From CAZFLM01 sp964519955 (GTDB lineage Bacteria > Armatimonadota > Chthonomonadetes > Chthonomonadales > CAJBBX01), in contig CAZFLM010000099.1 of NCBI GenBank assembly GCA_964519955.1, positions 1 through 20,396 on the forward strand: a DNA stretch of 20,396 bases, written 5' to 3'. Shown in pieces: positions 1 to 7,959 of this stretch (position 1 is its first letter; each line of letters opens with the position of its first letter). The notes beneath the pieces were generated by a model. The model saw only the letters and a list, made by a program, of their open reading frames with translations, was not told the DNA's origin and ran no database searches. The position numbers and the translations under genes were made by a program.

Positions 1-290
1 CCGGGAACGCTGGAACACGCACAACGCCGCGTCAAGAGCAAGGCCAACGGCAACGTCAAGGACCCGGCGGGGCGCGGAGGCCCCACCCTACCCACCAGCC
101 CACAGACGGCGCCAGACCGTGGGGCGCGCCCTCCGCGGCGCGCCGGGGACGCCGGAACACGCACAACGCCGCGACCGAGGCAAGGCCAACGGCAACGTCA
201 AGGACCCGGCGGGGCGCGGAGGCCCCACCCTACGCACCAGCCGTCACGCGGCGCCAACCTGTGGGGCGCGCCCTCCGCGGCGCGCCGGGT
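1..290. repeat. 142-bp tandem repeat, two units, with CTCCGC-loop hairpins
   Basis: Two direct copies of a 142-bp unit start at 1 and 143; shared landmarks are exactly 142 bp apart (119 and 261, 69 and 211). Each unit carries two hairpins in opposite orientation. One is GGCGCGCC-CTCCGC-GGCGCGCC at 123-144 and 265-286 on the plus strand. The other, read on the minus strand, is GGGGC-CTCCGC-GCCCC at 69-84 and 211-226. Both share the six-base loop and a following CCGGG. No gene is supported in these 290 bases. The block lies just downstream of the oxidoreductase stop, so it could help end that transcript. The left edge is cut by the window. Confidence 0.85.
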
Positions 291-299
291 CCCCGAGCG

Positions 300-1655
300 C
301 TACTTCGCCTTCACGCCTCCGTCGACGACCTTCTCCGCCACCGGGTCGAAGTGAATCGCCTTGCCGGTGCGGAACGACATGACGGAGAGCGCGATGGGAA
401 CCATCACCTTGTAGGCGCGCTCGGCGTTCAGCGTGGGCTGCTCGCGGCTGCGGATGCAGTCCAGCCAGTTGCCCATGTGGTCCCAGCCGTACCTGCTGGC
501 CACGCGGATCTCGTCGAGCACCGTTTTGTCGCCGTCCTTGTGCGTCGCCAACTCGGCGCCCTTGTAGCAGTCGAGCGTCTTGGCCATGTCCAGCATCTCG
601 CCTCGGAACGGGTTCTGGGGCCGCACGATGACCCCGGGGCCGCCGGTCGAGAGGACTGCCTTCTGACCGCGCACCAGGTCCGGCACGCCCTCCTCGCACT
701 CCTGCGTGCCGACCAGGAAGAGGCCGCTCTGGCTCGGGTAGTCCACCGTAACCATGAAGAGCGTAGGCACCTCGCGATGGTCGTTCTGCGCGTTGTGGAT
801 GGGCTGGCCGCCGGTGGCCGACACGCGGCAGGGCAGCTCGTGGTTCAGGCCGAGGGCCAGGTGCGCGTAGACGTGGTACAGCAGGTCGGTCGCCAGGCCG
901 CCGCTGTAGTCCCAGTACTTGCGGAACCGGCTGTAGCGCTCGGGGTCGTACGGGCGCTTGGGGGCGAGGCCGAACTTATGCCCCAGCCACATGTCCCAGT
1001 CGAGGTCGACGCCTGGCTTGCACGGGAGGATGCCCCAGTTCCAGTCGCCGCTCGGGTCGTTGCGGAACGCGCCGCCCTGCGCCCACACCTTCGGCCCGAT
1101 GCCGCCCTGCTTCACGATGTCGCCGGCGGTCCACCACGCGCCGTCGGAGCCCGAGCCCGCGCCGCACTGCACCACCTTGCCCATCGCCTTCGAGGCGCGC
1201 GCCACGTCCCGCGCCTGCTCCCAGTAGAGGGTCAGCGGCTTCTCGCAGTAGACGTCCTTGCCGGCTCGCATGGCGTCGATGGTGATCTTCGAGTGCCAGT
1301 GGTCCGGCGTGGCGATGACGACGGCATCGACGCCCTTCATCTGCAGCAGCTCGCGGTAGTCGCGGAAGCCCTTCGCCTTACCGCCGGTGTCGTTCACGCG
1401 GTCCTGCGTGCGCCGATCGTACACGTCGCAGACCGCCACGATCTCGACGCCGTTCTTCGGGTCCTTCGATCGGCCGAGGAGGTCGCTGAAGAGGGCGCTT
1501 CCCCGCCCGCCGACGCCGACCACGCCGATCCCGATGCGGCTGTTGGCCTGGGTCGAAGCCGCCGCCCGGCTGTGCGCCACGGTCTCCGTCCCGGCCGCGA
1601 TGGCAGCCGCCCCGGCCGTCTTGAGCAGGTCCCTGCGATTGATGGGCTGTGTCAT
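300..1655 (-). CDS. Tat-exported Gfo/Idh/MocA-family oxidoreductase
   Basis: Predicted NAD(P)-dependent sugar or polyol dehydrogenase of the Gfo/Idh/MocA family, 451 aa. The N-terminus has a twin-arginine signal (RRDLLK at 7-12 followed by an alanine-rich stretch), which in this family suggests export folded with its cofactor. A Rossmann nucleotide-binding motif GVVGVGGRG lies at 44-52, the acidic end of beta-2 near CDVYD (76-80), the family lysine motif EKP at 138-140, and the C-terminal alpha/beta domain contains DLLYHV (257-262) with the expected Asp and His. The start at 1655 is chosen because GGGAGGGAGA lies just upstream and the Tat motif follows at once; an upstream in-frame start would bury the signal. 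Length is normal for the exported subgroup. The substrate cannot be told. It diverges from the sialidase gene, which is compatible with joint work on sugars released outside the cell. Confidence 0.93.
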   Translation of the reverse strand: MTQPINRRDLLKTAGAAAIAAGTETVAHSRAAASTQANSRIGIGVVGVGGRGSALFSDLLGRSKDPKNGVEIVAVCDVYDRRTQDRVNDTGGKAKGFRDYRELLQMKGVDAVVIATPDHWHSKITIDAMRAGKDVYCEKPLTLYWEQARDVARASKAMGKVVQCGAGSGSDGAWWTAGDIVKQGGIGPKVWAQGGAFRNDPSGDWNWGILPCKPGVDLDWDMWLGHKFGLAPKRPYDPERYSRFRKYWDYSGGLATDLLYHVYAHLALGLNHELPCRVSATGGQPIHNAQNDHREVPTLFMVTVDYPSQSGLFLVGTQECEEGVPDLVRGQKAVLSTGGPGVIVRPQNPFRGEMLDMAKTLDCYKGAELATHKDGDKTVLDEIRVASRYGWDHMGNWLDCIRSREQPTLNAERAYKVMVPIALSVMSFRTGKAIHFDPVAEKVVDGGVKAK

Positions 1656-1828
1656 GGTTAGTCTCCCTCCCGGCGCTCGCCGATGGCCTCCCGGCTGGGC
1701 ACGATCATGGCTCTCGGCAGCAGGTTCGGCGCGGGAGGCTGAGCGTCCTGCCTTCGGCGGCACGATGCGTGCGTGGTACCATCTGGATGCAGTCCGACGC
1801 GCATTTCGCCGCCCGTCGAGGTGAGAAC

Positions 1829-2992
1829 ATGCTCCTGCCCGCCCTGCCCTGCTCCGCACTTGCCGCCACGCACTGGAGGAACCTGATGCTGATCGCCTGC
1901 TCGCTGGCCGCAGTGCCCGCCCGCGCCGCCGAGGCGCCCGTGACGACCCCGCTCTTCGGGTCGGGCAAGGGCGGCTACCACACCTACCGGATCCCGGCGC
2001 TCATCTTGACGGCGCGAGGCACGCTGCTCGCGTTCTGCGAGGGGCGCAAGGCAGGATCGAGCGACGCCGGCGAGATCGACCTGCTGATGCGCCGCAGCCA
2101 GGATAACGGCAAGACGTGGGAGCCGCAGGTGGTGGTCGTGAAGGATGGCAGCAAGACCTGCGGCAATCCGTGCCCCATGGTCGATCGCGACACCGGGACG
2201 ATCGTGCTGCTGCTGTGCAAGAACGGCGGAGGCGATCGCGAGGACCTTATCGTGCACGGCTCCGCGCCGCCTCGGACCGTGTGGGTGACAACCAGCAACG
2301 ACGACGGGGTGACGTGGAGCACGCCGCGCGAGATATCCGACCAGGTGCGCAAGCCCGGCTGGCGGTGGTACGCGACAGGGCCCGGCCACGGCACCCTACT
2401 CGCCAGTGGCCGCCTCGTCGCCCCGTGCGACTACGCCGACGGCGCCGGCGAGAAGTACTTCCACTCGCACGTCATCTACAGCGACGACCACGGCCAGACG
2501 TGGCACATCGGCGGCGCCCTGGGCCCGCGGGTCAACGAGTGCACGGCGGCGGAGCTGAGCGACGGCTCGCTCTACCTCAACATGCGCAGCTACCGGGGCA
2601 AGCACCGGCGCGACGTCGCCACCAGCACCGACGAGGGGATGACGTGGTCGCCGATCAAGGAGGACCCCACCTTGCCGGAGCCGGTGTGCCAGGCGAGCGT
2701 GCTCCGCCTCAGGGACGTGAACACCCGCGCCATACCGCGCTTCGTCTTCTCGAACCCGGCCGGCACGAAGCGGGAGAGGATGACGGTGCGCTTGAGCCAG
2801 GACGACTGCCGGACCTGGTACCGCTCCCGTGTGCTCTGGGAGGGGCCCGCCGCCTACTCCGACCTGGTCCACCAGCGCGACGGGCGCATCGGGTGCCTGT
2901 TCGAGTGCGGCCAGACGGAGTACCACGAGACCATCACGTACGCGCAGTTCGCGGTGGAGTGGCTGATGGAGGGCGAGCCGGCCAAGCCCTGA
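1829..2992 (+). CDS. Secreted sialidase (BNR/Asp-box, GH33-like)
   Basis: Predicted exo-sialidase with a six-bladed propeller, 387 aa, removing terminal sialic acids or related sugars from glycans. The N-terminus carries a signal peptide ending near VPARA-AEA (about 29-35). The YRIP arginine motif is at 53-56, a candidate acid-base Asp in SSDAGEIDL at 77-85, a Glu in VNECTAAEL at 235-243, the NMRS arginine at 251-254, and a candidate nucleophile Tyr in AYSDL at 342-346. Asp-boxes are SQDNGKTW (90-97), SNDDGVTW (156-163), SDDHGQTW (218-225), STDEGMTW (266-273) and a degenerate SQDDCRTW (323-330). Start 1829 follows GAGGTGA; an alternative ATG at 1886 follows GGAGGA and would give a shorter signal peptide, so the exact start is open. 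Substrate could be another sugar acid. Confidence 0.92.
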   Translation: MLLPALPCSALAATHWRNLMLIACSLAAVPARAAEAPVTTPLFGSGKGGYHTYRIPALILTARGTLLAFCEGRKAGSSDAGEIDLLMRRSQDNGKTWEPQVVVVKDGSKTCGNPCPMVDRDTGTIVLLLCKNGGGDREDLIVHGSAPPRTVWVTTSNDDGVTWSTPREISDQVRKPGWRWYATGPGHGTLLASGRLVAPCDYADGAGEKYFHSHVIYSDDHGQTWHIGGALGPRVNECTAAELSDGSLYLNMRSYRGKHRRDVATSTDEGMTWSPIKEDPTLPEPVCQASVLRLRDVNTRAIPRFVFSNPAGTKRERMTVRLSQDDCRTWYRSRVLWEGPAAYSDLVHQRDGRIGCLFECGQTEYHETITYAQFAVEWLMEGEPAKP

Positions 2993-2998
2993 GCCTCA

Positions 2999-3185
2999 GA
3001 CCAGCCGCGCCACGCACAACGTCCCGAGGCGCGACAGTGATGGAGCGCGTGTGGCGTGGCAGCGAGCACCCGTCGCCACGCCACGTGCCGAACGCAGAAG
3101 ACCAGCCGCGCCACGCACAGCGTCCCGAGGCGCGACAGTGATGGAGCGCGTGTGTCGTGGCCGCGAGCGCCCGCCGCTACGGCAC
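2999..3185. repeat. 101-bp direct duplication with two hairpins per unit
   Basis: Two units start at about 3001 and 3102 in the intergenic space between convergent genes. Each has the family-1 hairpin GCGC-GA-CA-GTGA-TG-GA-GCGC (3029-3048, 3130-3149) after CCGAG. Each then has a second stem: GTGGCGTGGC (3051-3060) pairs perfectly with 3075-3084 around a 14-base loop, and in unit two 3152-3161 pairs with 3176-3185 using two G-T wobbles. The last arm covers the final codons and the stop of the metallopeptidase gene. The hairpins may serve as a two-way terminator, but no T-tract is present. Confidence 0.8.
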
Positions 3186-3893
3186 GCCCCACAGCCGCTT
3201 CAGGAGCGCGTACGTGTCCGGGTCGTATCGCTGCAGCTCTGCGCGGACGAACGGGTAGAAGTCGTTCGTGCCGAAGAGCGCCTCGGAGCACTCCGCGAAG
3301 AACTCGTGGGCGTCGGTGAGCGCGTAGGCCCGCTCCATCTTCCCGCGGATGTGCAGCACGGACGCGTACTGGCCGCTCTTCAGCGCCGCCTCGTACGCCG
3401 CCTGGACCTCCGAGTTCTCGAAGCCCAGCACCCGGTCGTGGTAGGCGTGCGCCAGCTCGTGCAGCACCATCGCCGGTTGGTCGTTGCTCCACGCCAGGAA
3501 GTTCGCCGCCCCGCCGATCTCCACGCACTTCGCCTTGTCCGGGTTGTAGCCGTTGTCGACGAGCCACTGCCGGTTGGGGTGGTACTCGGCGCACGGAGCG
3601 TGCCCATCGCTCACCGAAATCCAGACGGGGACCTTGCGCAGCTCGGCGAGGGCCTTTGGTGGCGCCGCGCGCACGATGTCCAGCAACCTGGCGTTCAGCA
3701 GCTCCAGCGCGGGCTTGCCCAGGTCCTGTCGATCGGCGAGGAGAGCCGGGTCCACACGCACGGTCCATCCCTGGATTCGCCGGACGCGGTACTGCGAGGT
3801 GAGCATCTGCGCACGCTTGAGCGCGGGCTGATCCTGGGCGGGCGGCACAAGACACAGCAGCGCGCAAGATGCGACCAGTGAGGCAGCGAACAT
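3177..3893 (-). CDS. Secreted zinc metallopeptidase, anthrax lethal factor (ATLF)-like domain
   Basis: Predicted exported zinc peptidase, 238 aa. A hydrophobic signal peptide covers about 1-19. The zinc motif HELAH is at 145-149, followed by Tyr190 and Glu197 in the segment YALTDAHEFFAEC. In anthrax lethal factor, as I recall it, HEFGH is followed 42 residues later by a catalytic Tyr and 7 residues after that by the third zinc ligand Glu; here the distances are 45 and 7, which is the main reason for the assignment. The start at 3893 is preceded by GGAGGTAAC at good distance. A free-standing ATLF-like domain without toxin domains is more likely a housekeeping or scavenging protease than a toxin. 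The last codons and stop fall in a repeat arm, so the C-terminus may have been changed by repeat insertion. Confidence 0.8.
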   Translation of the reverse strand: MFAASLVASCALLCLVPPAQDQPALKRAQMLTSQYRVRRIQGWTVRVDPALLADRQDLGKPALELLNARLLDIVRAAPPKALAELRKVPVWISVSDGHAPCAEYHPNRQWLVDNGYNPDKAKCVEIGGAANFLAWSNDQPAMVLHELAHAYHDRVLGFENSEVQAAYEAALKSGQYASVLHIRGKMERAYALTDAHEFFAECSEALFGTNDFYPFVRAELQRYDPDTYALLKRLWGVP

Positions 3894-3945
3894 CGGTCGT
3901 GGTTACCTCCGAGAGATGGTCTGACGCGGCAGGGCGGTGCCGCCG

Positions 3946-4487
3946 CGCCACGCACAACGTGCCGAGCCGCGACCGTGAGGGAGCGGTCTGCCGTCACCGC
4001 GAACACCCGCCGCCAAGCCACGGCCGCCTGCCGACTACAACAGACCGGTCGCTCACGCTCCCGGNNNNNNNNNNNNNNNNNNNNNNNNNNNNNNNNNNNN
4101 NNNNNNNNNNNNNNNNNNNNNNNNNNNNNNNNNNNNNNNNNNNNNNNNNNNNNNNNNNNNNNNNGCGCGTGAGCCGTCACCGCGATCGACTCCCGCAAAG
4201 CCACGGCCGCCTGCCGACTACAGCAGACCGGTCGCTCACGCTCCCGGCTCGGCATGCTGCTGCGATGCCAGCACGCCCACCGCCACGCACAACGTGCCGA
4301 GCCGCGACCGTGAGGGAGCGGTCTGCCGTCACCGCGAACACCCACCGCCAGCCCTGCAACCGCCTGCCAACTACAGCAGACCGGTCGCTCACGCTCCCGG
4401 CTCGGCACGCTGGTGCGATGCCCACACGCCCGCCGCCACGCACAACGTGCCGAGCCGCGACAGTCATGGAGCGCGTGAGCCGTCACC
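3946..4487. repeat. Repeat array 1 (family-1 hairpins, inverted pairs)
   Basis: This stretch has no gene and is built from alternating hairpin copies. Plus-orientation copies (CCGC-GA-CC-GTGA-GG-GA-GCGG) lie at 3967-3986 and 4302-4321. A hybrid with CA/TG inner pair, GTCA loop and GCGC at its 3' arm is at 4455-4474. Minus-orientation copies (CCGG-GA-GC-GTGA-GC-GA-CCGG on the minus strand) lie at 4045-4064, 4228-4247 and 4381-4400. Centre distances of neighbours are 74-79 bp. All copies have CCGAG or a close match before the hairpin, and all but the hybrid have TCTG after it. The array is broken by a 100-N gap, so its true length is unknown. Confidence 0.9.
4065..4164. other. Assembly gap, 100 N
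   Basis: Exactly 100 N, the usual placeholder for a scaffold gap of unknown size. It begins right after the last base of a family-1 hairpin (4045-4064) and ends within the tail of another copy, so the assembly most likely broke because of the repeat. Confidence 0.98.
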
Positions 4488-4519
4488 ACAACCGCCGGGG
4501 TGCCCGCTGTCGCCGGCCC

Positions 4520-5287
4520 CTACATCCGCAGGCACGCCTCCGCCGCCAGCCAGAACAGCTTCTCGCGCGTCGACGTGCGGCCGTTCCAGTTGCGCGAGTC
4601 CCATTCCGCGCCGCCCACGTCGTCGCCACCGTAGAGCATCTGGCCGAACTCCACGCCGCGGAACCGGGCGACCGCGAAGAACGCCGCGGCCTCCATCTCC
4701 ACGGTCAGGCAGCCCTCCTCGCGGCGGCGCGCGACCTTGCCCGGCGTCTCGCGGTAGAACGCGTCGGTGGTCCAGGTCTTGCCGCGCAGGTAGTCGATGC
4801 CGTGCGAGCGCAGCGTCTCCTCGATCGCGGCGAGGGCAGCCGGCGTGGGACCAACCTCGCGGCCCGGCGGCATGTAGTGGTAGGACGTACCCTCGTCGCG
4901 CACCGCGGAGGTCGGCACCACCACGCGCCCACACCGGATGCTGCTGTCGAGCACCCCGGCGCCCCCGCACGCGACAAATCGGCTGCAGCCCAGGGCGATC
5001 ATCTCCTCCAGGCAGGCGCCCGCGAACGGCGCGCTGAGGCCGGGGAGAAGCACCGCGAGCCGGCGCCCGTCCACCTCGATCTCGTAGATCGGGTGCAGCC
5101 CCATCTCGCTGCTCAGGTTGTGCACGACCTTCGCGCCGTGCTCCTCATGCAGCTTCCGGATGACGTCGGCAAAGAAGCAGAGGACGCCGTGCGTCGGCAC
5201 GTCGATGGGTTGGATCACGCGCGTCGGCTCGATGATGGCCTCGAGCGCGTCGTCGAACTCCAGGATAGGATACGGTCGCTCGTCCAT
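4520..5287 (-). CDS. Nucleoside phosphorylase (PNP/UDP phosphorylase family)
   Basis: Predicted cytosolic nucleoside phosphorylase, 255 aa, splitting a nucleoside with phosphate to base and ribose-1-phosphate. No signal peptide is seen. The family features are present in order: PGLSAPFAG at 82-90, the glycine-rich CGGAGVL at 107-113, VVVPTSAVRDEGTSYHY at 122-138, TTDAFYRET at 173-181, the signature EMEAAAFFAVA at 197-207 that binds ribose, and Asp222-Asp223 where the family has its base-contacting Asp. The overall pattern is closest to uridine-phosphorylase-like members, though base preference cannot be read. The start at 5287 follows AGGGGA. It is the last gene of a four-gene minus-strand operon, 21 bp after the preceding stop, with repeat array 1 directly downstream. 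Confidence 0.9.
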   Translation of the reverse strand: MDERPYPILEFDDALEAIIEPTRVIQPIDVPTHGVLCFFADVIRKLHEEHGAKVVHNLSSEMGLHPIYEIEVDGRRLAVLLPGLSAPFAGACLEEMIALGCSRFVACGGAGVLDSSIRCGRVVVPTSAVRDEGTSYHYMPPGREVGPTPAALAAIEETLRSHGIDYLRGKTWTTDAFYRETPGKVARRREEGCLTVEMEAAAFFAVARFRGVEFGQMLYGGDDVGGAEWDSRNWNGRTSTREKLFWLAAEACLRM

Positions 5288-5308
5288 GGGCAGTCCCCTG
5301 TGGCGCAG

Positions 5309-5761
5309 CTACTTGCCGAGCAGGCGGGTCAGCGCCGCGAGTTCCTGCGTCGGGAACGGGCTGCCCCAGCGCTCCGCCCACTCGGCTTCCGTGTACCGAG
5401 CCTGCAGGCCGCGGAGCGCGCGCCAGAACGGCAGGATGATCTGCGCGGCGGACCCAGAGGCGGAGAGGCGCAGCGTTCCGCGGCCCGGGTCGCGGCGCCA
5501 GTCGTCGAACCGCTCGACCTCCAGCCCGAACGCGTCGCCTTCCCGCGAGAGCCTGACCTCGTACTCGGCCGGCTCGGAGTTCCACTGCGACCTACCCACG
5601 CCGTCGCTCGTGAGCAGACCGCGCAGCGCGAAGACGAGGTCGTCCACGCTTGGGCAGATGCTCGACGCCGGGAATCGGACCTCGACGTCTGCGGCGCCGA
5701 TGGCCACGTCGATCCATCCGTGCTGGACCTCGCCGAAGGAAACATGAACGCGGTTCGGCAT
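5309..5761 (-). CDS. Uncharacterised 150-aa protein
   Basis: I do not recognise a named domain. The protein is 150 aa, soluble, without signal peptide or membrane segment. It looks beta-rich at the N-terminus (VHVSFGEVQHGWIDVAIG, then EYEVRLSREGD and FGLEVERFDDW) and helical toward the end (FWRALRGLQARYTEAEWAERW). The N-terminal half, with the WNSEPAEYEVRL segment, is reminiscent of small conserved proteins of unknown function; some immunity-type proteins have this size and style, but that is only an impression. The start at 5761 follows GGAGGG. Spacing of 27 bp to the DUF4832 gene upstream and 21 bp to the phosphorylase gene downstream makes it an operon member. Confidence 0.8.
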   Translation of the reverse strand: MPNRVHVSFGEVQHGWIDVAIGAADVEVRFPASSICPSVDDLVFALRGLLTSDGVGRSQWNSEPAEYEVRLSREGDAFGLEVERFDDWRRDPGRGTLRLSASGSAAQIILPFWRALRGLQARYTEAEWAERWGSPFPTQELAALTRLLGK

Positions 5762-5788
5762 TGCTGGGCCCTCCGTGCAGCCCGGCGG

Positions 5789-7231
5789 CTACTTGCCGAC
5801 CGCTACCTTGCTCACAGGGTACCACCCATCGCCCTGCCTGCCGGCGATGGCCAGGCGGATCGCGGGAGCGCCGGAGGACGGGTCGACGATCGCCACGCAC
5901 AGCTCGTATTCCCCGGAGGGCAGGGCGCGCGGCACGGTTACCGCGTCCTCGACGGCGTTCTCCGGGCCGTTGGGTAGGTCCGGCGGCGAGGCGATGAACT
6001 CCGGCGTGAAGACCTGCACCTCGCCAGGCAGCCACCCGCTCACCGCCGTCTTCGTCCGCAGTACCACGGTCCGGTCGCCGCGCTTCAGCCGCCACGCCAC
6101 CTGGTACGGCCGGTAGCAAGGCGCGGAGCCGACGTTCTGCCAGCGGCTGGCGATGCGCAGCGACGCACCAGGTGCGATCTTCGCGGGATGCGTCACATCG
6201 CGAAGCACGAGCCGGTAGCCGAGCCGCTTCACAAAGCGCTCCACCTCCGCCCTCACCTCGTCGCCCGCGGGCCAGGGAGCCGACTTGTTGTTGATGTAGC
6301 TCGCGTGCGTCGCCAGGGCATAGTTGAAGATGTAGCGCAGCGACCACTTCTCCGCCACCCATTTGCGCATGTCCCAGCAGGTCTCGTAGGCGACCGGGGC
6401 GTGCTTCCAGGTCTCGTCGAGCTTCGCCTCGCGGAACCACTGCGGATAGCCCTTGCGCATGTGGCACCAGCTCGCGCCGAAGCCGCCCAGGTCGCCCAGG
6501 CAGTCGGCTCGCCATCCGGCGCCGTGCGCGCACGCGTAGCCGGTCTGCTCGCCGCCGCCGATGAGCATCAGCAAAGGCGTCTTGCGGAACAGACGCTGGT
6601 AGGTGTCCACGATCCGGCGACAGACCTCGGGCTTGGGCATCTGGACGGGGCCGCCGCCGCTCATGTGCCACTCACCCCACCAGCCAACGGAGCCCAGGTC
6701 GACGTGGTCGAGGTCCGGGTGCCCATCGTAGCGCTCGGCGATGCGGCGCACGAGGTCGAGGTGCCGGTCGAGCGTGGTCGCGTCGTCGAGGTCCGGCACG
6801 TCGAGCTTGACCGCATCGTAGTTCGTGTGCCTGACGCTGCCGCCCACCTGCACCAGCCAGTCGGGATGGTAGGGCTCGTTCGGCTCCGAGCTGCAGCACA
6901 TCACCCGGAACGCGAGGCGCTGTCCGGCATGGTGCGCCGCCGCCAGCGCCGAGTCGATGAGCGCCGTGTTCAGCTCGCCGGGCTTCGGCTCCAGCTCCCG
7001 CCAGCCCCACCGCAGGTAGCACACGGTCGACGGCAGCCAGCTCGGCAGCGTGCGGTCCTTGTCGGCCGGTGTATGGAACGTCTCCCAGCCCATGTGCGGG
7101 TTGGCGAGCACGTCGTCGATCTCCGTGGGATGCGCGGTGATGGCGGCGGGCGCGGCTGCGGCGACGATGGCCAGCCCCGTGGTCCCCTTCACGAGGACCA
7201 GTGCAGTGAGCATGAACGTGGCGGCATCCAT
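5789..7231 (-). CDS. Secreted DUF4832-domain protein, glycoside-hydrolase-like barrel
   Basis: Predicted exported protein of 480 aa with a TIM-barrel glycosidase-like part and a C-terminal DUF4832 beta domain. A signal peptide spans about 1-33. Barrel hallmarks are NPHMGWETF (44-52), YLRWGWRELEPKPGE (72-86), GWWGEWH (183-189) with Glu187 as possible acid-base, and PVAYETCWDM (279-288) with Glu283 as possible nucleophile. The DUF4832 part starts near RLGYRLVLRDVTHP (336-349) and continues through a segment with the typical N-V-G-S-A-P-C-Y turn. The start at 7231 is chosen because AGGAGG lies 10 bases upstream, inside the end of the preceding gene; a longer frame to 7282 has no such site and would spoil the signal. 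Only 4 bp separate it from the upstream stop, suggesting translational coupling. Substrate unknown. Confidence 0.88.
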   Translation of the reverse strand: MDAATFMLTALVLVKGTTGLAIVAAAAPAAITAHPTEIDDVLANPHMGWETFHTPADKDRTLPSWLPSTVCYLRWGWRELEPKPGELNTALIDSALAAAHHAGQRLAFRVMCCSSEPNEPYHPDWLVQVGGSVRHTNYDAVKLDVPDLDDATTLDRHLDLVRRIAERYDGHPDLDHVDLGSVGWWGEWHMSGGGPVQMPKPEVCRRIVDTYQRLFRKTPLLMLIGGGEQTGYACAHGAGWRADCLGDLGGFGASWCHMRKGYPQWFREAKLDETWKHAPVAYETCWDMRKWVAEKWSLRYIFNYALATHASYINNKSAPWPAGDEVRAEVERFVKRLGYRLVLRDVTHPAKIAPGASLRIASRWQNVGSAPCYRPYQVAWRLKRGDRTVVLRTKTAVSGWLPGEVQVFTPEFIASPPDLPNGPENAVEDAVTVPRALPSGEYELCVAIVDPSSGAPAIRLAIAGRQGDGWYPVSKVAVGK

Positions 7232-7235
7232 GTGG

Positions 7236-7778
7236 CTATTCCTCCTCGTTCGGCAGCTCAGCGGCCTGCCGCACCAGTTCACCGTGCATCAGCCGGCACA
7301 CAGCGGTGAAACCCTCGCGGTCTGCCACATCGGCGGATCCGGCCTCGCTGCCGACACGGTTCAGCGTATCTACCAGATCGCTGCAGAGCTGCGCCCAGTA
7401 CCCATCGTGCCGCGCGAGAAGCCTGAGGAGTACCACCAGCTCTGCCCGATCGGACGGGCCCTCCGGCTGCCACGCAAGGACCTCGCGCAGGGATTCCATC
7501 GGCGCCGAGAGCCAGTCCGTGTAGATGGCCCAGAGCGCGCAGCCCTGGGCGGCGACACACCGAAGGCTCATCGGAACCGACCGGTCCTTCAGCTCCTCGG
7601 ACGCGAGCTGCGCGGCAGCCACGAGGCAGGAGAAGGCGGCAGCGCTACGGAATGGCGGCTGGTGCGAGACCTCCGACCCGGCCGCGATCTCGCGCAGATG
7701 GGCCAGGCAGTCCTCGACGCGCCCGGTGCGAAGCGGCGGGACGTGCTCCAGGACCCAGTGATCGTAGGCAGTTCCCAT
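7236..7778 (-). CDS. Uncharacterised 180-aa alpha-helical protein
   Basis: I do not recognise this protein. It is 180 aa, apparently cytosolic, mostly helical, rich in Leu and Ala, with several Trp residues (W8, W83, W89, W103, W127) and an acidic tail (PNEEE). No catalytic motif is visible. It is the first gene of the minus-strand operon: the start at 7778 follows AGGAG, and its stop lies 4 bp before the start of the DUF4832 gene, whose ribosome binding site sits in the last codons of this gene. The helical repeat-like look would fit a binding or scaffold protein, but no function can be claimed. Confidence 0.8.
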   Translation of the reverse strand: MGTAYDHWVLEHVPPLRTGRVEDCLAHLREIAAGSEVSHQPPFRSAAAFSCLVAAAQLASEELKDRSVPMSLRCVAAQGCALWAIYTDWLSAPMESLREVLAWQPEGPSDRAELVVLLRLLARHDGYWAQLCSDLVDTLNRVGSEAGSADVADREGFTAVCRLMHGELVRQAAELPNEEE

Positions 7779-7929
7779 CTATGCTCTCCTACCGGACTAT
7801 GCCTCGCCCAGCCCCAGGCGCACGGCCGGATGCTTCGCAGCGGCGGCTCAGCATGACTGCGGCGTGGGTTGCGCGTGTTGGCGCGGGTCGGTGTCCGGCT
7901 GATGCTGCAAGGACTCGACGCATGTCGGG

Positions 7930-7935
7930 TAGAAT
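7930..7935 (+). promoter_or_regulatory. Possible -10 element of the helicase gene
   Basis: TAGAAT matches the sigma-70 -10 consensus in five of six positions in an otherwise GC-rich stretch. It would place the transcript start near 7942, giving a short leader that holds GGAGG (7949-7953) six bases before the ATG at 7960. No good -35 is seen, so the call is tentative. Confidence 0.4.
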
Positions 7936-7959
7936 GGGATGGTCACGCGGAGGATGGCC

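Noticed and set aside
1656..1828. Promoters in the space between the oxidoreductase and sialidase genes
   Set aside because: TACCAT at 1777-1782 could be a -10, but no -35 fits, and chance matches are likely; I do not call it.
3967..3986. Kink-turn RNA in the GA/GA hairpin
   Set aside because: The tandem GA is present, but the three-base bulge that defines a kink-turn is missing, so only a symmetric internal loop is supported.
3869..5977. Plus-strand frame of about 700 codons across array 1
   Set aside because: It runs through 100 N and hairpin repeats and lies opposite the phosphorylase and unknown 150-aa genes.
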